NCBI GenBank assembly: GCA_902622515.1
Contig: CACNQE010000004.1
Span: 120,642-184,641 of the forward strand
Source: an uncultured SAR116 cluster alpha proteobacterium
GTDB lineage: Bacteria; Pseudomonadota; Alphaproteobacteria; Puniceispirillales; Puniceispirillaceae
Length of the DNA: 64,000 bases
Direction of reading: 5' to 3'
The notes under the pieces were generated by a model that saw nothing but the letters and a program-made list of their open reading frames with translations, ran no database searches and was not told the origin of the DNA. Below, piece after piece: positions 1-9,505 of this stretch (position 1 is its first letter; every line of letters starts with the position of its first letter). A program made the position numbers and the translations under genes.

Positions 1-223
1 TAACCAGCTTAAATGCCATTTCTTGATTAGCACAGTGTACAATCAATGGATTAAACTGAGGTCTTTTTTTTACCTCATATAGCTTTGCGACGGCGTTTGG
101 ATTATTTGAGGCTGCGCCAATTCCATAAACAGTTTCTGTAGGAAAAACCACTAATTTTCCTTGTCTTAGGGCTAGTCCAGCACGTTCAATTGTTTTATTT
201 TGATTGTGGGGTGCTAGTATCAT
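1..223 (-). CDS. tsaC: L-threonylcarbamoyladenylate synthase TsaC/Sua5 (N-terminal part, runs off the window)
   Basis: Sua5/YrdC/YwlC family enzyme that makes threonylcarbamoyl-AMP from threonine, bicarbonate and ATP for t6A37 modification of ANN-decoding tRNAs. Only the first 74 codons are inside the window; the rest lies beyond base 1. The visible part carries the family nucleotide-binding motif FPTETVYG at residues 27-34 and the KKRP....PL segment at residues 52-60. The start is the ATG read on the reverse strand from 223. It diverges from the SRAP gene, leaving about 150 bp for both promoters. I cannot tell the short TsaC form from the longer Sua5 form because the C-terminus is missing. 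Confidence 0.88.
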   Translation of the reverse strand, partial: MILAPHNQNKTIERAGLALRQGKLVVFPTETVYGIGAASNNPNAVAKLYEVKKRPQFNPLIVHCANQEMAFKLV

Positions 224-370
224 GACATCATTTAATTTTGGTTACGAGATAGGAATAGAATTTAGAGTAAGAGGTTTACCATGTTGTTTTCAAGCAAGAT
301 ATCTTAGACTTATAAAATAATTACATATTTTGAATTTTAAAATAAATTAATAATGTAGGACGAAATAAAA

Positions 371-1000
371 ATGTGCGGAAGATTTACGCTAACTACCACA
401 AATGAGGAGCTGTTGCATCGTTTTGCTATTAAAACAGAACAAAATTTTCCTAACCGCTGGAATATTGCTCCTTCCCAAACTAGTTTAACGCTTACCAGTG
501 ATGATGGTTTTAACCTTAGCCTAAATAATCAGGATAAATTTGGCATTTGGCAACCAGGCTTAAAAAAAAGAATAATTAACGCAAGGTCTGAAACAATTAC
601 AGTGAGACCAATGTTCAAAGAGGCTTTCAAATTTGCTAGATGCCTCATACTTGCATCAGGATGGTTTGAATGGGATGTTAATAAAACACCATATTATATT
701 AGTCTGAAGGATAACAGGGTAATGGCGTTGGCTGGATTGCGGTTTAAGGAAAAAGAAAACAATTCTTTTGTAATTTTAACGGGTTCTGCAAAAGGGGCAC
801 TTTCAGAGATACACAAGAGAACACCTTTACTTTTAAAGAGGAAATTTTGGTCTATTTGGCTTGGAGTTACAGAAAACACACCAAAAGAGTGCCTATTTTC
901 TCCAGAGAGCCATTTTTTTCAATGGCATGAAGTATCATCACAAGTTGGTAATGTCGCAAATGATAATGCTAGCCTTATACTTCCCATTTCTAAAATTTAA
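371..1000 (+). CDS. SOS response-associated peptidase (SRAP) family, YedK/HMCES-like
   Basis: SRAP proteins form a thiazolidine crosslink with abasic sites in single-stranded DNA through their N-terminal cysteine, protecting stalled forks. The key residues are visible: Cys2 (exposed when Met1 is removed), the NIAPSQ segment at residues 31-36 including Asn31, the NARSE segment at 70-74, Glu100 in GWFEW, and His148 in IHKRTP. Length (209 residues) is normal. An AGGA ribosome-binding site lies 11 bases before the ATG. It converges with a DNA glycosylase gene that begins to end 8 bases later, so abasic-site maker and abasic-site shield are neighbours. No GAAC/GTTC-type alphaproteobacterial LexA box is visible upstream. 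Confidence 0.93.
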   Translation: MCGRFTLTTTNEELLHRFAIKTEQNFPNRWNIAPSQTSLTLTSDDGFNLSLNNQDKFGIWQPGLKKRIINARSETITVRPMFKEAFKFARCLILASGWFEWDVNKTPYYISLKDNRVMALAGLRFKEKENNSFVILTGSAKGALSEIHKRTPLLLKRKFWSIWLGVTENTPKECLFSPESHFFQWHEVSSQVGNVANDNASLILPISKI

Positions 1001-1007
1001 TAATGTC

Positions 1008-1640
1008 TTAAATTGGCTTCCCATTACTTTTTATTCTTGCATATATATGCCACAGCATTAATGCTCCTGCACCTCGGTAAGGAAACCATTGTTCTGATAA
1101 TCTATTCATCTCTTTGTTAGAAGGTCTTTCTCTTAATTTTTTTAAAATTTTCATTGCTTCTTGTAATGCAAGATCACCACCAGGCCACGCATCAAAATCC
1201 TGAAGAGCAAATAAGCGAAAATTGTCGGCAGTCCAATCTCCAACTCCCCTAAAAGAAGTAAGCTGTTCTTTTATTTTTTCTCCACTTTTTTTTGTTAGTT
1301 CATCAAAGTTCAGTTTTCCTTCAGTTGTAGCCTCAGCTATTCCTATTATGTATTCGGATTTTCTGCGCGACAAACCAACTCGCATTAATTTTTCTGGATT
1401 AGAGCTAATTATATTACTGGTTAAGGTAAGGTTTTCTTCCTTAAGTCTCGTCCATATTGCTTCAGCTACTTTTCGAGATATCTGCTGTCCAATTATTATA
1501 CGTGTAAGGGTTTCAAATGATGCAGGCATCTTCCTTTCTTTGGGATAACCATAAAATTTTACGGCCTCCTTTATGTCCTTATCAAGTTTGCCTAGTTGAC
1601 CTAACGCCTGAGAGATTTTTAATTGGAACTTCTTCGACAT
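1008..1640 (-). CDS. DNA-3-methyladenine glycosylase II (AlkA-type, HhH-GPD family)
   Basis: Base-excision-repair glycosylase that removes alkylated purines from DNA. The protein (210 residues) shows the GQQIS segment at 51-55, the helix-hairpin-helix FRGVGDWTA at about 130-138, and the GGD at 154-156 with the catalytic aspartate Asp156. The C-terminal YRGAGALMLW helix matches the family. It lacks the N-terminal domain of E. coli AlkA and is the compact single-domain type common in Alphaproteobacteria. It converges on the SRAP gene with a 7-base gap and diverges from the damaged cytochrome b561 gene across 70 bp. Confidence 0.9.
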   Translation of the reverse strand: MSKKFQLKISQALGQLGKLDKDIKEAVKFYGYPKERKMPASFETLTRIIIGQQISRKVAEAIWTRLKEENLTLTSNIISSNPEKLMRVGLSRRKSEYIIGIAEATTEGKLNFDELTKKSGEKIKEQLTSFRGVGDWTADNFRLFALQDFDAWPGGDLALQEAMKILKKLRERPSNKEMNRLSEQWFPYRGAGALMLWHIYARIKSNGKPI

Positions 1641-1710
1641 AATATTTTCTGCTATATTAAAATTATCGTATTTTCAAGTTTTTAATAATGAAAACAGTAG
1701 GAGAATAGAA

Positions 1711-2363
1711 TTGATTGTCTGGGATCTTCCTTTAAGATTGTATCACTGGTTATTAGTTATTTGCGTAGTAAGTGCCTATATTACCGCTGATTGGAATGAC
1801 CGAAATATTCATCAGTTCTTTGGAATGGCTGTACTAGGTTTGTGTGTGTTTCGCTTTATTTGGGGGTTTACTGGAAGCCCATCTGCTAAATTTTATTATT
1901 TAATAAAATCTCCAAGTATAGTTATTTCCTATGTAATTCAGGTTTTAAAAAGAAAGGCTCATACTAGTGCAGGGCATTCACCTCTCGGCGGTTGGGCTAC
2001 TATTGCACTTATTTCAATTACAAGCTGGTTTGCAATAACAGGGTCATTTTCAAACGACGGTATTTTATTTTATGGACCATTTGCTCATTTTTCCCATCAT
2101 TAAGTGATCTCGCTGCTAAGTTTCATAAAAATGCAGAAATTTTTTTAATTTTAATCTTGCTTACACATTTAAGTGCAATTGCTTTTTATCGATTTTGGGT
2201 TGGCCATAACTTGGTCCCAGCAATGATACATGGCTCAAGAGAAGAAAAAGAAGGCCCCGGAGGAAAAATTTCATTTAGGCATACCATACTTGGACTAGTG
2301 TTATTATCACTCTGTTTATTGAGCGCTTTACTATTTATTTTTATAAAACCGGATTTTTTTTAG
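1711..2363 (+). pseudogene. Cytochrome b561 family protein, broken by a one-base frameshift
   Basis: Membrane dihaem cytochrome b561 (CytB family), which passes electrons between soluble donors such as cytochrome c and the quinone pool. The first 130 codons (frame of 1711, TTG start after a TAGGAG ribosome-binding site) give transmembrane helices with candidate haem ligands His12 and His34 and the GHSPLGGW segment near residue 88. They stop at 2101 just after GPFAHF. The rest of the family pattern, SLSDLAAKFH then LTHLSAIAFYRF and two more helices, continues in the -1 frame to 2363. Adding one T to the five-T run at 2088-2092 restores a single 217-residue protein of normal length and order. 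The lesion may be a real mutation, an assembly error in the homopolymer, or a -1 slippage site (Phe-tRNA could re-pair on TTT). Confidence 0.85.
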
Positions 2364-2480
2364 ATTATTTTGTGTTAATAAAAAACTTGATTAGGGGTAG
2401 TAAAGTGAATTCGGAGATTAACTGGACGGTATTAAAAACTATTTTTAATTGTCGTGGTTATTGTTGAAAGGTTGGCCTTT

Positions 2481-2984
2481 ATGTCTGATGGATTTATATT
2501 ATCTGTTATGGGTGAGAGCGAAATAGAGACATTTGAAGTTCAACTCAAAAATAAACGCATGTCATCGCAAGTGCATAATACAATAGAAGACCAGTTAAAT
2601 TGGCTTGGTTCAATACTAGATGTTGGAACTGATACGAATTTAACTCAGGCTCATAAAGAAAATATTGCGTATATTGCTGAGTCATTTGTATTAGATAATT
2701 TAAAATCAGATTTTAAAAGCTATGTATTATTGCTTGTTCTTAGAGAAAAATGGCCAGTGGGACAAAAATCTAAGTTTAAAATAAGAGCTGACAAAGTTGG
2801 CTCAAATCATACTTATATTACGCATATCTGTGAACCTCAGGTAATTGGACCTTCTCCAGATGAAAAGGATTTAAAAAAGGCTGAAGATAGTTCTCTTGCA
2901 TCACAGCTTTCATTTCTTAAGAAAAATAAAAAACGGTTTGCAAATTCAAGTGCCATTCATGAATTTATTCGTCAAAATAGATAA
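2481..2984 (+). CDS. Hypothetical protein, no family recognised
   Basis: I do not recognise this 167-residue protein. I chose the ATG at 2481, preceded by GAAAGG about 8 bases upstream; a GTG at 2454 would add nine residues. It has no signal peptide or membrane segment. It looks like a soluble, mixed alpha/beta protein: a beta-rich start, a helical middle (residues about 30-80), a basic stretch WPVGQKSKFKIRADKVG that may be a beta-hairpin, and a lysine-rich, probably disordered tail. It follows the broken cytochrome gene by about 120 bp and converges on acetoacetyl-CoA synthetase with a 30-base gap. Codon use matches the neighbours. It is likely a real gene because the frame is open and well preceded by a ribosome-binding site. 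Confidence 0.6.
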   Translation: MSDGFILSVMGESEIETFEVQLKNKRMSSQVHNTIEDQLNWLGSILDVGTDTNLTQAHKENIAYIAESFVLDNLKSDFKSYVLLLVLREKWPVGQKSKFKIRADKVGSNHTYITHICEPQVIGPSPDEKDLKKAEDSSLASQLSFLKKNKKRFANSSAIHEFIRQNR

Positions 2985-3014
2985 TTTGAGAACATTGTTG
3001 ACCGCTATTAATTG

Positions 3015-4967
3015 CTAAATAACAAGCTCTGGTAAATTTTTGAATAACGCTAGAGCTTCGGGATTCGCTAGTGCTTCTGTATTTTTGACTTCTTTATTGT
3101 GTATCACGTCACGTACGGCGAGCTCAGTTATTTTTCCTGAGCGAGTGCGAGGAATATCCTTAACAGCAATAATTACCGCAGGCATATGGCGCGGAGTGGC
3201 CTTAGCTTTTATTTCCTTTTTAAGCCTATTTTTTAATTCATCATCCAATATTATGCCATCTTTTAATCTAACAAATAATATTATACGAACATCGTCATTA
3301 ATATTTTGTCCAATTACAAGTGCTTCTATTATTTCATTGAAAGATTCAACAGGCCTATATATCTCTGCTGTTCCAATTCTAACTCCCCCTGGATTTAAGG
3401 TTGCATCCGATCTACCATGAATGATTATACCATCATTTTCTGTGAGAGTTGCCCAGTCACCATGCCGCCAAACATTATTAAACATTTCGAAATAGGCAGA
3501 ATAATATTTGCTTCCATCTGGATCATTCCAAAACCCTATAGGCATAGATGGGAAAGCAGATTTGCAGCATAATTCGCCCTGTTCACCTTTTAGACTTAAT
3601 CCCTGTTCAGAAAGAATATCCACATCCATGCCGAGGCCCCTACATTGTATTTCACCTGCATAAACTGGTCTTATTGGGCAACCAAGCACAAAACAGGATA
3701 CAATATCTGTTCCGCCAGAAATGGAAGCAAGCTGTACGTTAGATTTCACATGCTCATAAATGAAATCAAAGCCCTCTACATTAAGAGGGGAGCCTGTTGA
3801 ACAAATAACTTTAAGCTCAGTTAAATTTGCTATTTTTGCTGGATAAATACCTGCTTTTCTAGAAGCATCTATAAATTTTGCAGAGGTTCCAAGCAGATAA
3901 AGCTTCTCTTGTTCCGCCATTTTCCATATCCTTTCTGGACCGGGATAGAACGGGTTTCCTTCAAACAGTACTATCTTTGCCTGTATTGCAAGCGAAGACA
4001 CTAGCCAATTCCACATCATCCATCCACAGGTTGTGAAATAAAAGACAGAAGCATTTTTTGTAATATTGGAATGAAGCCTATGTTCTTTAATGTGCTGCAA
4101 AAGTGTACCCCCAACGCTGTGTACAATACATTTTGGTGCACCTGTGGTGCCTGAGGAATAAAGGATATATAAAGGATCGTTGAATTTAACAGGTTTGTAT
4201 TCTTCTATTGGCGAATGTTCAAGGGCATCTGAATATAAGGATATTTTTGGTTCAGATGCTAAATCCCATGCTTTGCCAGAATAATCATGAACTAAAATAT
4301 GAACGAGGCTTGGTAATTTTTCTTTAAGTTGACGAATGACGTCTACCCTACTAATTTTCTTGCCTGCGTAAAAATACCCATCAACAGTCACTAGCAATTT
4401 TGGCTCAATCTGACTAAAGCGGTCAAATACGCCATTAAATCCAAAATCAGGAGAGCAGCTTGAATAAATGGCTCCGAGTGATGCTGCTGCAAGCATTGTT
4501 TCCACTGCCTGCTGTATATTTGGGATGTAAGCGGCTACTCTATCTCCTTTGATAACGCCTTGAGATTGCATCCAGCCAGCAAGTGCAGTCACACGTCCCT
4601 TTAGTTCTTTTCGAGTAAGAGTTTCAATAGTACCATCCTCATGATGACTAGATAGCGCAGCCTGACCATCAGCATTAAATAGTAAGTTCTCAGCAAAATT
4701 TAAGGTTGAGTCTGGGAAAAATTGAGCACCAGGAATTTTGTCTCCATTTATCAGTGGTCTCTTCCCTTTACGCCCAATAACACCGTGCCATTGCCAAATA
4801 GAGTCCCAAAATAAATCTGGGTATTCCACTGACCATGACCATAAATTCCTGTATTTATCTCTCCAGTCAAACCCATGATGAGACTTTACCCAGTTTGCAA
4901 AATTACTTAATTCTGACTTTTTTATTTCCGAAGGGGTGGGTTGCCATAATATGGGAGTGGCTGTCAT
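3015..4967 (-). CDS. Acetoacetate--CoA ligase (acetoacetyl-CoA synthetase)
   Basis: Cytosolic ANL-superfamily enzyme that activates acetoacetate with ATP and CoA, feeding ketone bodies or polyhydroxybutyrate breakdown products into thiolase chemistry. The 650-residue length and the N-terminal segment WSVEYPDLFWDSIWQW are typical of acetoacetyl-CoA synthetase rather than acetyl-CoA synthetase. The phosphate-binding A3 motif YSSGTTGAPK is at 270-279, the GGTD segment lies near 418, and the A10 catalytic lysine is Lys612 in RTRSGK. It stands alone on its strand with 430 bp of noncoding DNA in front of it. No thiolase or hydroxybutyrate dehydrogenase is next to it. Confidence 0.93.
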   Translation of the reverse strand: MTATPILWQPTPSEIKKSELSNFANWVKSHHGFDWRDKYRNLWSWSVEYPDLFWDSIWQWHGVIGRKGKRPLINGDKIPGAQFFPDSTLNFAENLLFNADGQAALSSHHEDGTIETLTRKELKGRVTALAGWMQSQGVIKGDRVAAYIPNIQQAVETMLAAASLGAIYSSCSPDFGFNGVFDRFSQIEPKLLVTVDGYFYAGKKISRVDVIRQLKEKLPSLVHILVHDYSGKAWDLASEPKISLYSDALEHSPIEEYKPVKFNDPLYILYSSGTTGAPKCIVHSVGGTLLQHIKEHRLHSNITKNASVFYFTTCGWMMWNWLVSSLAIQAKIVLFEGNPFYPGPERIWKMAEQEKLYLLGTSAKFIDASRKAGIYPAKIANLTELKVICSTGSPLNVEGFDFIYEHVKSNVQLASISGGTDIVSCFVLGCPIRPVYAGEIQCRGLGMDVDILSEQGLSLKGEQGELCCKSAFPSMPIGFWNDPDGSKYYSAYFEMFNNVWRHGDWATLTENDGIIIHGRSDATLNPGGVRIGTAEIYRPVESFNEIIEALVIGQNINDDVRIILFVRLKDGIILDDELKNRLKKEIKAKATPRHMPAVIIAVKDIPRTRSGKITELAVRDVIHNKEVKNTEALANPEALALFKNLPELVI

Positions 4968-5397
4968 GTTTATACTCTACGGTGATAACTATTATATTTT
5001 TCTCTTTACAGATAATGCTTATAGCTAAGCACTGATTTTGAATTTTGCCAATCCACTTTGAACGAAAAAAGAGAAGTTAGGTTTGGAAATATACATAAAG
5101 TTTATCTCAATATATTTTTTTAACTATTTCTGGAATAATTAAATTAATTGGAATGCTATCTAATTCAAATAAGTAAGCTAGTGTAAACAATTATAAAAAT
5201 AACTTCTTATTTGGGTTAAAATTAATATATGAGTTGAGCTTGCAAAAAATAAAATTATTTAACTAACATTATCTTTCTGTTTTCTGATAAAAAAAATTTG
5301 CATAAAATTAATTTAGCAAATTACAAGGTTTCTCGACAACCTTTGTTTAAATAAGCTATTAATAAATTACGTTCTTTGCAAGTTAGCAGGAGTGCAA
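4968..5397. other. Noncoding divergent spacer between acetoacetyl-CoA synthetase and glutathione reductase
   Basis: This is the longest gene-free stretch of the window. It is very AT-rich and has stop codons in all frames at short intervals, with no convincing small ORF behind a ribosome-binding site. It must carry the promoters of both flanking genes. The only structure I see is the small inverted repeat at 5325-5343 in front of the glutathione reductase gene, listed separately. I see no tRNA, riboswitch or tandem repeat. Confidence 0.6.
5325..5343. repeat. Inverted repeat AAGGTT-N7-AACCTT in the glutathione reductase leader
   Basis: Two perfect 6-base arms (5325-5330 and 5338-5343) are separated by seven bases and lie 55 bases before the glutathione reductase ATG. 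The flanks ACA and TGTTT extend the symmetry loosely. It could be a weak operator or an RNA hairpin. Arms of six bases arise by chance at this size of sequence, so confidence that it is functional is low. Confidence 0.25.
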
Positions 5398-6753
5398 ATG
5401 GCAACCTATGATTACGATCTTATAGTAATTGGAGCAGGCTCAGGCGGAGTGAGAGCAAGCAGAATATCTGCCTCTTTTGGGGCTAGGGTTGCTATTGTTG
5501 AAAAAGACCGCCTAGGAGGTACTTGCGTTATTAGAGGATGTGTTCCGAAAAAGTTACTCGTTTATGGAGCTAGTTTTGCTCACGAAGCGACTGATGCTGA
5601 GGGTTTCGGCTGGCAAATTGAAGGTTTAACGCACAATTGGGGGGCACTTATATCAGCGAAAGATGCTGAGATTTCCCGTCTTGAAGGAATTTACCGAAAA
5701 CTACTCGAAAGTGCGGGTGTAGTTCTAATTGAAGGAAAAGGAATCATTATTGGTCCAAATGAAGTCTTAGTTAATGGAAAGACATTGACTGCAGAACGAA
5801 TTCTTATAGCGGTGGGCGGTGTTCCCTCCATCCTAAACACGAAGGGGATGGCAGAAAATGCAATTACATCAAATGAGGCGTTAGACCTTAAAGAGCTACC
5901 AGAAAAAATTATTATTCAAGGTGGTGGTTATATTGCGTTAGAATTTGCAGGCATTTTTGCATCACTAGGAAGTGATACTCATTTAATTTTCAGAAGCGAA
6001 TTTCCTCTTCGTGGGTTTGACGATGATGTAAGAGCCCACATTGCTGCATGTCTTGCTGATAGGGGTGTAAAACTTCATCCAAATACTTCAATTACAAAAG
6101 TTGAAAAAAACACAGATAAGCTATCTGTTTTTTTAGATAATAACGAGATTATAGATGCTAACCAACTTTTATCGGCTACGGGGAGGAAACCAAACACCGC
6201 ATCCTTAGGCCTTGATGAAATTGGAGTAAAAATGGGAGATGCTGGACAAATACTCGTTTCTGAGAATGGTCAAACTTCTGTTCCATCTATTTTTGCTATA
6301 GGAGATGTGACAGATAGGGTAACTCTTACACCTGTTGCTATTGGGGAAGGCCACGCCTTCGCAGATACTTTTTATGGAAATAATCAAAGAACAATGTCTC
6401 ATGAGTTAATCGCCTCCGCTGTATTTAGTCAACCGCCTATAGCTTGCATTGGCATAACGGAAAAGCAGGCTATTGATAAAAATATAAGTGTTTTAATATT
6501 TGAGTCTAAATTTAAGGCAATGAAAAATACCATTTCAGGACGCGCAGAAGAAAGCTATATGAAATTAGTAGTAGAGCATGAAACTAATAAGGTAATTGGT
6601 GCACACATGGTTGGACCAGATTGTGCTGAAATTATGCAAGGTATTGCAATTGCAATGAAAATGGGAGCAACCAAATCAGATTTTGATGTCACTGTTGGCA
6701 TTCATCCAACTGCTGCTGAAGAATTTGTAACTATGCGAACTCCGAGAGTATAA
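5398..6753 (+). CDS. gor: Glutathione-disulfide reductase
   Basis: Cytosolic flavoenzyme that reduces oxidised glutathione with NADPH. The class I disulfide reductase layout is complete in 451 residues: FAD-binding GAGSGG at 12-17, the redox pair Cys43 and Cys48 in GTCVIRGCVPKK, the NADPH-binding GGGYIALEFAG near 178, the second FAD motif AIGDVTDR near 301, and the C-terminal HPTAAEE with the catalytic histidine. The RGCVPKK form is typical of glutathione reductase rather than lipoamide dehydrogenase. I use the ATG at 5398 because AGGAG lies 5 bases before it and overlaps an in-frame GTG at 5392. The window also encodes a monothiol glutaredoxin and a glutathione S-transferase, so a glutathione economy is well supported. 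Confidence 0.95.
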   Translation: MATYDYDLIVIGAGSGGVRASRISASFGARVAIVEKDRLGGTCVIRGCVPKKLLVYGASFAHEATDAEGFGWQIEGLTHNWGALISAKDAEISRLEGIYRKLLESAGVVLIEGKGIIIGPNEVLVNGKTLTAERILIAVGGVPSILNTKGMAENAITSNEALDLKELPEKIIIQGGGYIALEFAGIFASLGSDTHLIFRSEFPLRGFDDDVRAHIAACLADRGVKLHPNTSITKVEKNTDKLSVFLDNNEIIDANQLLSATGRKPNTASLGLDEIGVKMGDAGQILVSENGQTSVPSIFAIGDVTDRVTLTPVAIGEGHAFADTFYGNNQRTMSHELIASAVFSQPPIACIGITEKQAIDKNISVLIFESKFKAMKNTISGRAEESYMKLVVEHETNKVIGAHMVGPDCAEIMQGIAIAMKMGATKSDFDVTVGIHPTAAEEFVTMRTPRV

Positions 6754-6930
6754 ACTTGTGTGCTCCTGTAAAATTATACCCTACATCGTAAAATAGCTTT
6801 GAAATTATAAAAATAAAAATTAAGAAACGGGCAAGTTTATTTGCTTTTAGTTGCTCAAAACAGTACATTTGGCTTGCGGAAATATAGATTATTTTTGCTA
6901 ATAAAATTAAATTAAAAAATAGGTGTTGGT

Positions 6931-8310
6931 ATGAAATGGCAACCAAATAGCTGGCGCAATTTCCCTATTAAGCAAGTGCCAGAATATCCCAATGCATCTG
7001 TGCTTAATGAAGTAGAAAAAATGCTTGAAAAACGCCCTCCTTTGGTATTTGCAGGAGAAGTGCAGGAATTAAGGCAAAAGCTTGGGCAAGTCGCAAATGG
7101 AAAAGCATTTTTACTTCAAGGTGGAGACTGTGCCGAGAGTTTCGCAGAGTATAGTGCAAACAATATTAGGGATAGTTTTAAGGTGATCTTGCAAATGGCC
7201 GTTGCGCTTACTTTTGGTGCTGGATTGCCTATAATAAAAGTTGGGCGAATGGCAGGCCAATTCGCTAAACCTCGTTCTTCGCCAACAGAAGTTATTGATG
7301 GTATTGAACTTCCATCTTATCGAGGTGATATGGTGAATGGTATTGAGTTTAATGAAGCTAGTAGAAAACCAGACCCCAAAAGATTGCTAAATGTTTATGA
7401 TCATTCAGCAGCAACTTTAAACCTATTGCGCGCATTTTCCCAGGGAGGGATGGCTGACTTGAATCAGGTACATAGCTGGAATAGTGATTATGTTAAAGAT
7501 ACAGCACAATCAAAGAAATTTGAGCAGTTATCTGAGAAAATTGAAGAATGTCTTAAATTCATGGCTGCTTGTGGCGTTAATTCAGACAATACAAGAGCTT
7601 TGATGGAAACTGAGTTTTATACTAGTCACGAGGCTTTATTACTTAATTATGAAGAGGCAATGACCCGTAGAGATACAATTACGAATGCAAAAGAGCTTTT
7701 TACTACATCAGCACATATGGTTTGGATTGGTGACCGTACGCGTCAATTAGACGGTGCTCATGTTGAATATATGCGTGGAATAGCAAACCCGATTGGAATT
7801 AAATGTGGACCATCTCTCGAAGCAGATGATTTAATAAAATTAACTGAAGTTCTTAATCCAGAGAATATATCTGGAAGATTAACTCTAATTACTAGAATGG
7901 GTGCAGACCATGTTTTAGAAAAATTGCCTAAATTATTAAGTGCTGTCGATAAATCTGGTGCAAACGTGGTTTGGTGCTGTGATCCCATGCATGGAAATAC
8001 TGTAAAAGCAAGTTCTGGGTATAAAACACGGCGTATCGAAGATGTCATGAGAGAGGTTGAGGGGTTCTTTTCTGCCCATGATGAAGTTGGTACTTATCCA
8101 GGTGGTGTTCATTTTGAAATGACGGGACAAAATGTAACAGAATGTGTAGGAGGTGTTGTTTCAGTGACTGAGGAATCTTTGGGGGATAGATATCATACAC
8201 ACTGTGATCCTAGACTTAATGCAAGTCAATCACTGGAATTAGCTTTTCTAATAGCAAATTTAATGAAAAAGCGCCGTGATCATTCAGCTGGAATATTGCA
8301 GGCTGTTTAG
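6931..8310 (+). CDS. 3-deoxy-7-phosphoheptulonate synthase, class II
   Basis: First enzyme of the shikimate pathway, condensing phosphoenolpyruvate and erythrose 4-phosphate. At 459 residues with the segments GGDCAESF (64-71, metal-ligand Cys67), [31 protein letters not shown] and [15 protein letters not shown] it is clearly the plant/actinobacterial class II form also used by Alphaproteobacteria, not AroFGH. The ATG at 6931 follows AATAGGTG. It is preceded by 177 bp of AT-rich spacer and followed after 34 bp by the NAD-salvage pair, probably on one transcript. No feedback-sensing extension is obvious. Confidence 0.95.
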   Translation: MKWQPNSWRNFPIKQVPEYPNASVLNEVEKMLEKRPPLVFAGEVQELRQKLGQVANGKAFLLQGGDCAESFAEYSANNIRDSFKVILQMAVALTFGAGLPIIKVGRMAGQFAKPRSSPTEVIDGIELPSYRGDMVNGIEFNEASRKPDPKRLLNVYDHSAATLNLLRAFSQGGMADLNQVHSWNSDYVKDTAQSKKFEQLSEKIEECLKFMAACGVNSDNTRALMETEFYTSHEALLLNYEEAMTRRDTITNAKELFTTSAHMVWIGDRTRQLDGAHVEYMRGIANPIGIKCGPSLEADDLIKLTEVLNPENISGRLTLITRMGADHVLEKLPKLLSAVDKSGANVVWCCDPMHGNTVKASSGYKTRRIEDVMREVEGFFSAHDEVGTYPGGVHFEMTGQNVTECVGGVVSVTEESLGDRYHTHCDPRLNASQSLELAFLIANLMKKRRDHSAGILQAV

Positions 8311-8344
8311 CTGTTTTTCTAGTAAAGGATGGGGAACAAGAACA

Positions 8345-9505
8345 GTGACCAAAATGTGGCCAGATAGTCAATCACATCCGCGTTATACCGATACTTATTT
8401 CAACTTAACGCGAAAAATATTGCAGGAGCATGGGGATATTCAAGTAACCTATGCTGTATTTATGCGTAGGCCAGTAACGCTTGCGTCAAAAATGGCTATA
8501 GACTGGCTTTATAAAATGACAGAAGAGCGTGGCGTGGCTGTAGAAATAGAGACCCTTTTTAAGGAGGGTGCTTGGGTTGGTGCTGGAGAACCAATGTTTT
8601 ATATTTCTGGGAGCATGGTTGCGCTAGTAGATTTAGAGACTGTATTTTTACAGAAATTAGGGGCAGCCTGTGTTGCTGCTTATAATGCTTATCATATGTC
8701 AATGGAACTCCCTAAAGTGGGTTTTATAGCCATGGATGCGCGTCATTGCGCTGGAACAGAGATGGCAGAATTAATGGCATATGGCGCATCTGTTGGTTCA
8801 AAGAAAGCAATTTCGAAAAACGGAGCGAAAGGTTTTATTGGTTGCGCAACTGATGCCACTGCACATCATTTTGGCATGACTTATGGTATGGGAACTATGC
8901 CTCACGCACTGATTGGGTATGCTGGGAGCACACTTAAGGCAGCAAAGCTTTTTCATAAAACCTTTCCGGAACGTGCTTTAACCGTGCTTGTGGATTATTA
9001 CGGAAAAGAAATTGATGATGCCATAGAAGTTGCAACTGAATTTCCAGAACTAGTTGAGTCAGGGCAGTTGGGCGTTAGGATTGACACCCATGGTGGAAGA
9101 TTTGTGCAAGGTTTAGATACACAAGAATCATACGCTGTTTTAGATAGAAATATACCTAATGCTATTCGTGGATACAGAACTGAACAAGAGCTGAAGTATT
9201 TAATGGGAACAGGTGTTTCAGCTGCTGCCATTTGGTATATGCGTGAACAGTTGAATAAAGCTGGATTTCATAAGGTAAAAATTGTCGCCTCCAGTGGATT
9301 TAGCCCTGATAAATGCCGTGTGTTTTCATTGGCAAAGGCACCGGTAGATATTATAGGTACAGGTTCTTATTTGCCTTCTAACTGGTCAGATACATACGCT
9401 ACTGCGGATATCATCTCTTATAATGGTTTATCCCAAGTCAAAATTGGACGAGAGTTCTTATTTTCTAGAAACAAATCTGCTTCTGACAAAGGCGGGAAGA
9501 TATGA
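8345..9505 (+). CDS. pncB: Nicotinate phosphoribosyltransferase
   Basis: Converts nicotinate and PRPP to nicotinate mononucleotide in the Preiss-Handler NAD salvage route. The N-terminal HPRYTDTYFNLTRKIL segment, FMRRPVTLA, the DARHCAGTEMAELMAYGAS stretch and the phosphate-binding DTHGGRFVQGLD and VASSGFSPDKC segments fit the alphaproteobacterial branch. The open frame extends back to 8276, inside the DAHP synthase gene, but family similarity begins near 8354. I take the GTG at 8345 (386 residues), with the ATG at 8354 as the alternative. Its TGA overlaps the ATG of nadE by four bases (ATGA), so the two steps of the pathway are translationally coupled. Confidence 0.9.
   Translation: MTKMWPDSQSHPRYTDTYFNLTRKILQEHGDIQVTYAVFMRRPVTLASKMAIDWLYKMTEERGVAVEIETLFKEGAWVGAGEPMFYISGSMVALVDLETVFLQKLGAACVAAYNAYHMSMELPKVGFIAMDARHCAGTEMAELMAYGASVGSKKAISKNGAKGFIGCATDATAHHFGMTYGMGTMPHALIGYAGSTLKAAKLFHKTFPERALTVLVDYYGKEIDDAIEVATEFPELVESGQLGVRIDTHGGRFVQGLDTQESYAVLDRNIPNAIRGYRTEQELKYLMGTGVSAAAIWYMREQLNKAGFHKVKIVASSGFSPDKCRVFSLAKAPVDIIGTGSYLPSNWSDTYATADIISYNGLSQVKIGREFLFSRNKSASDKGGKI

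Noticed and set aside
223..371. Search for LexA boxes (GTTC-N7-GTTC or GAAC-N7-GAAC) before SRAP, alkA, radA, the Lhr-type helicase and the exonuclease.
   Set aside because: None found in the spacers; these repair genes are not visibly SOS-controlled here.
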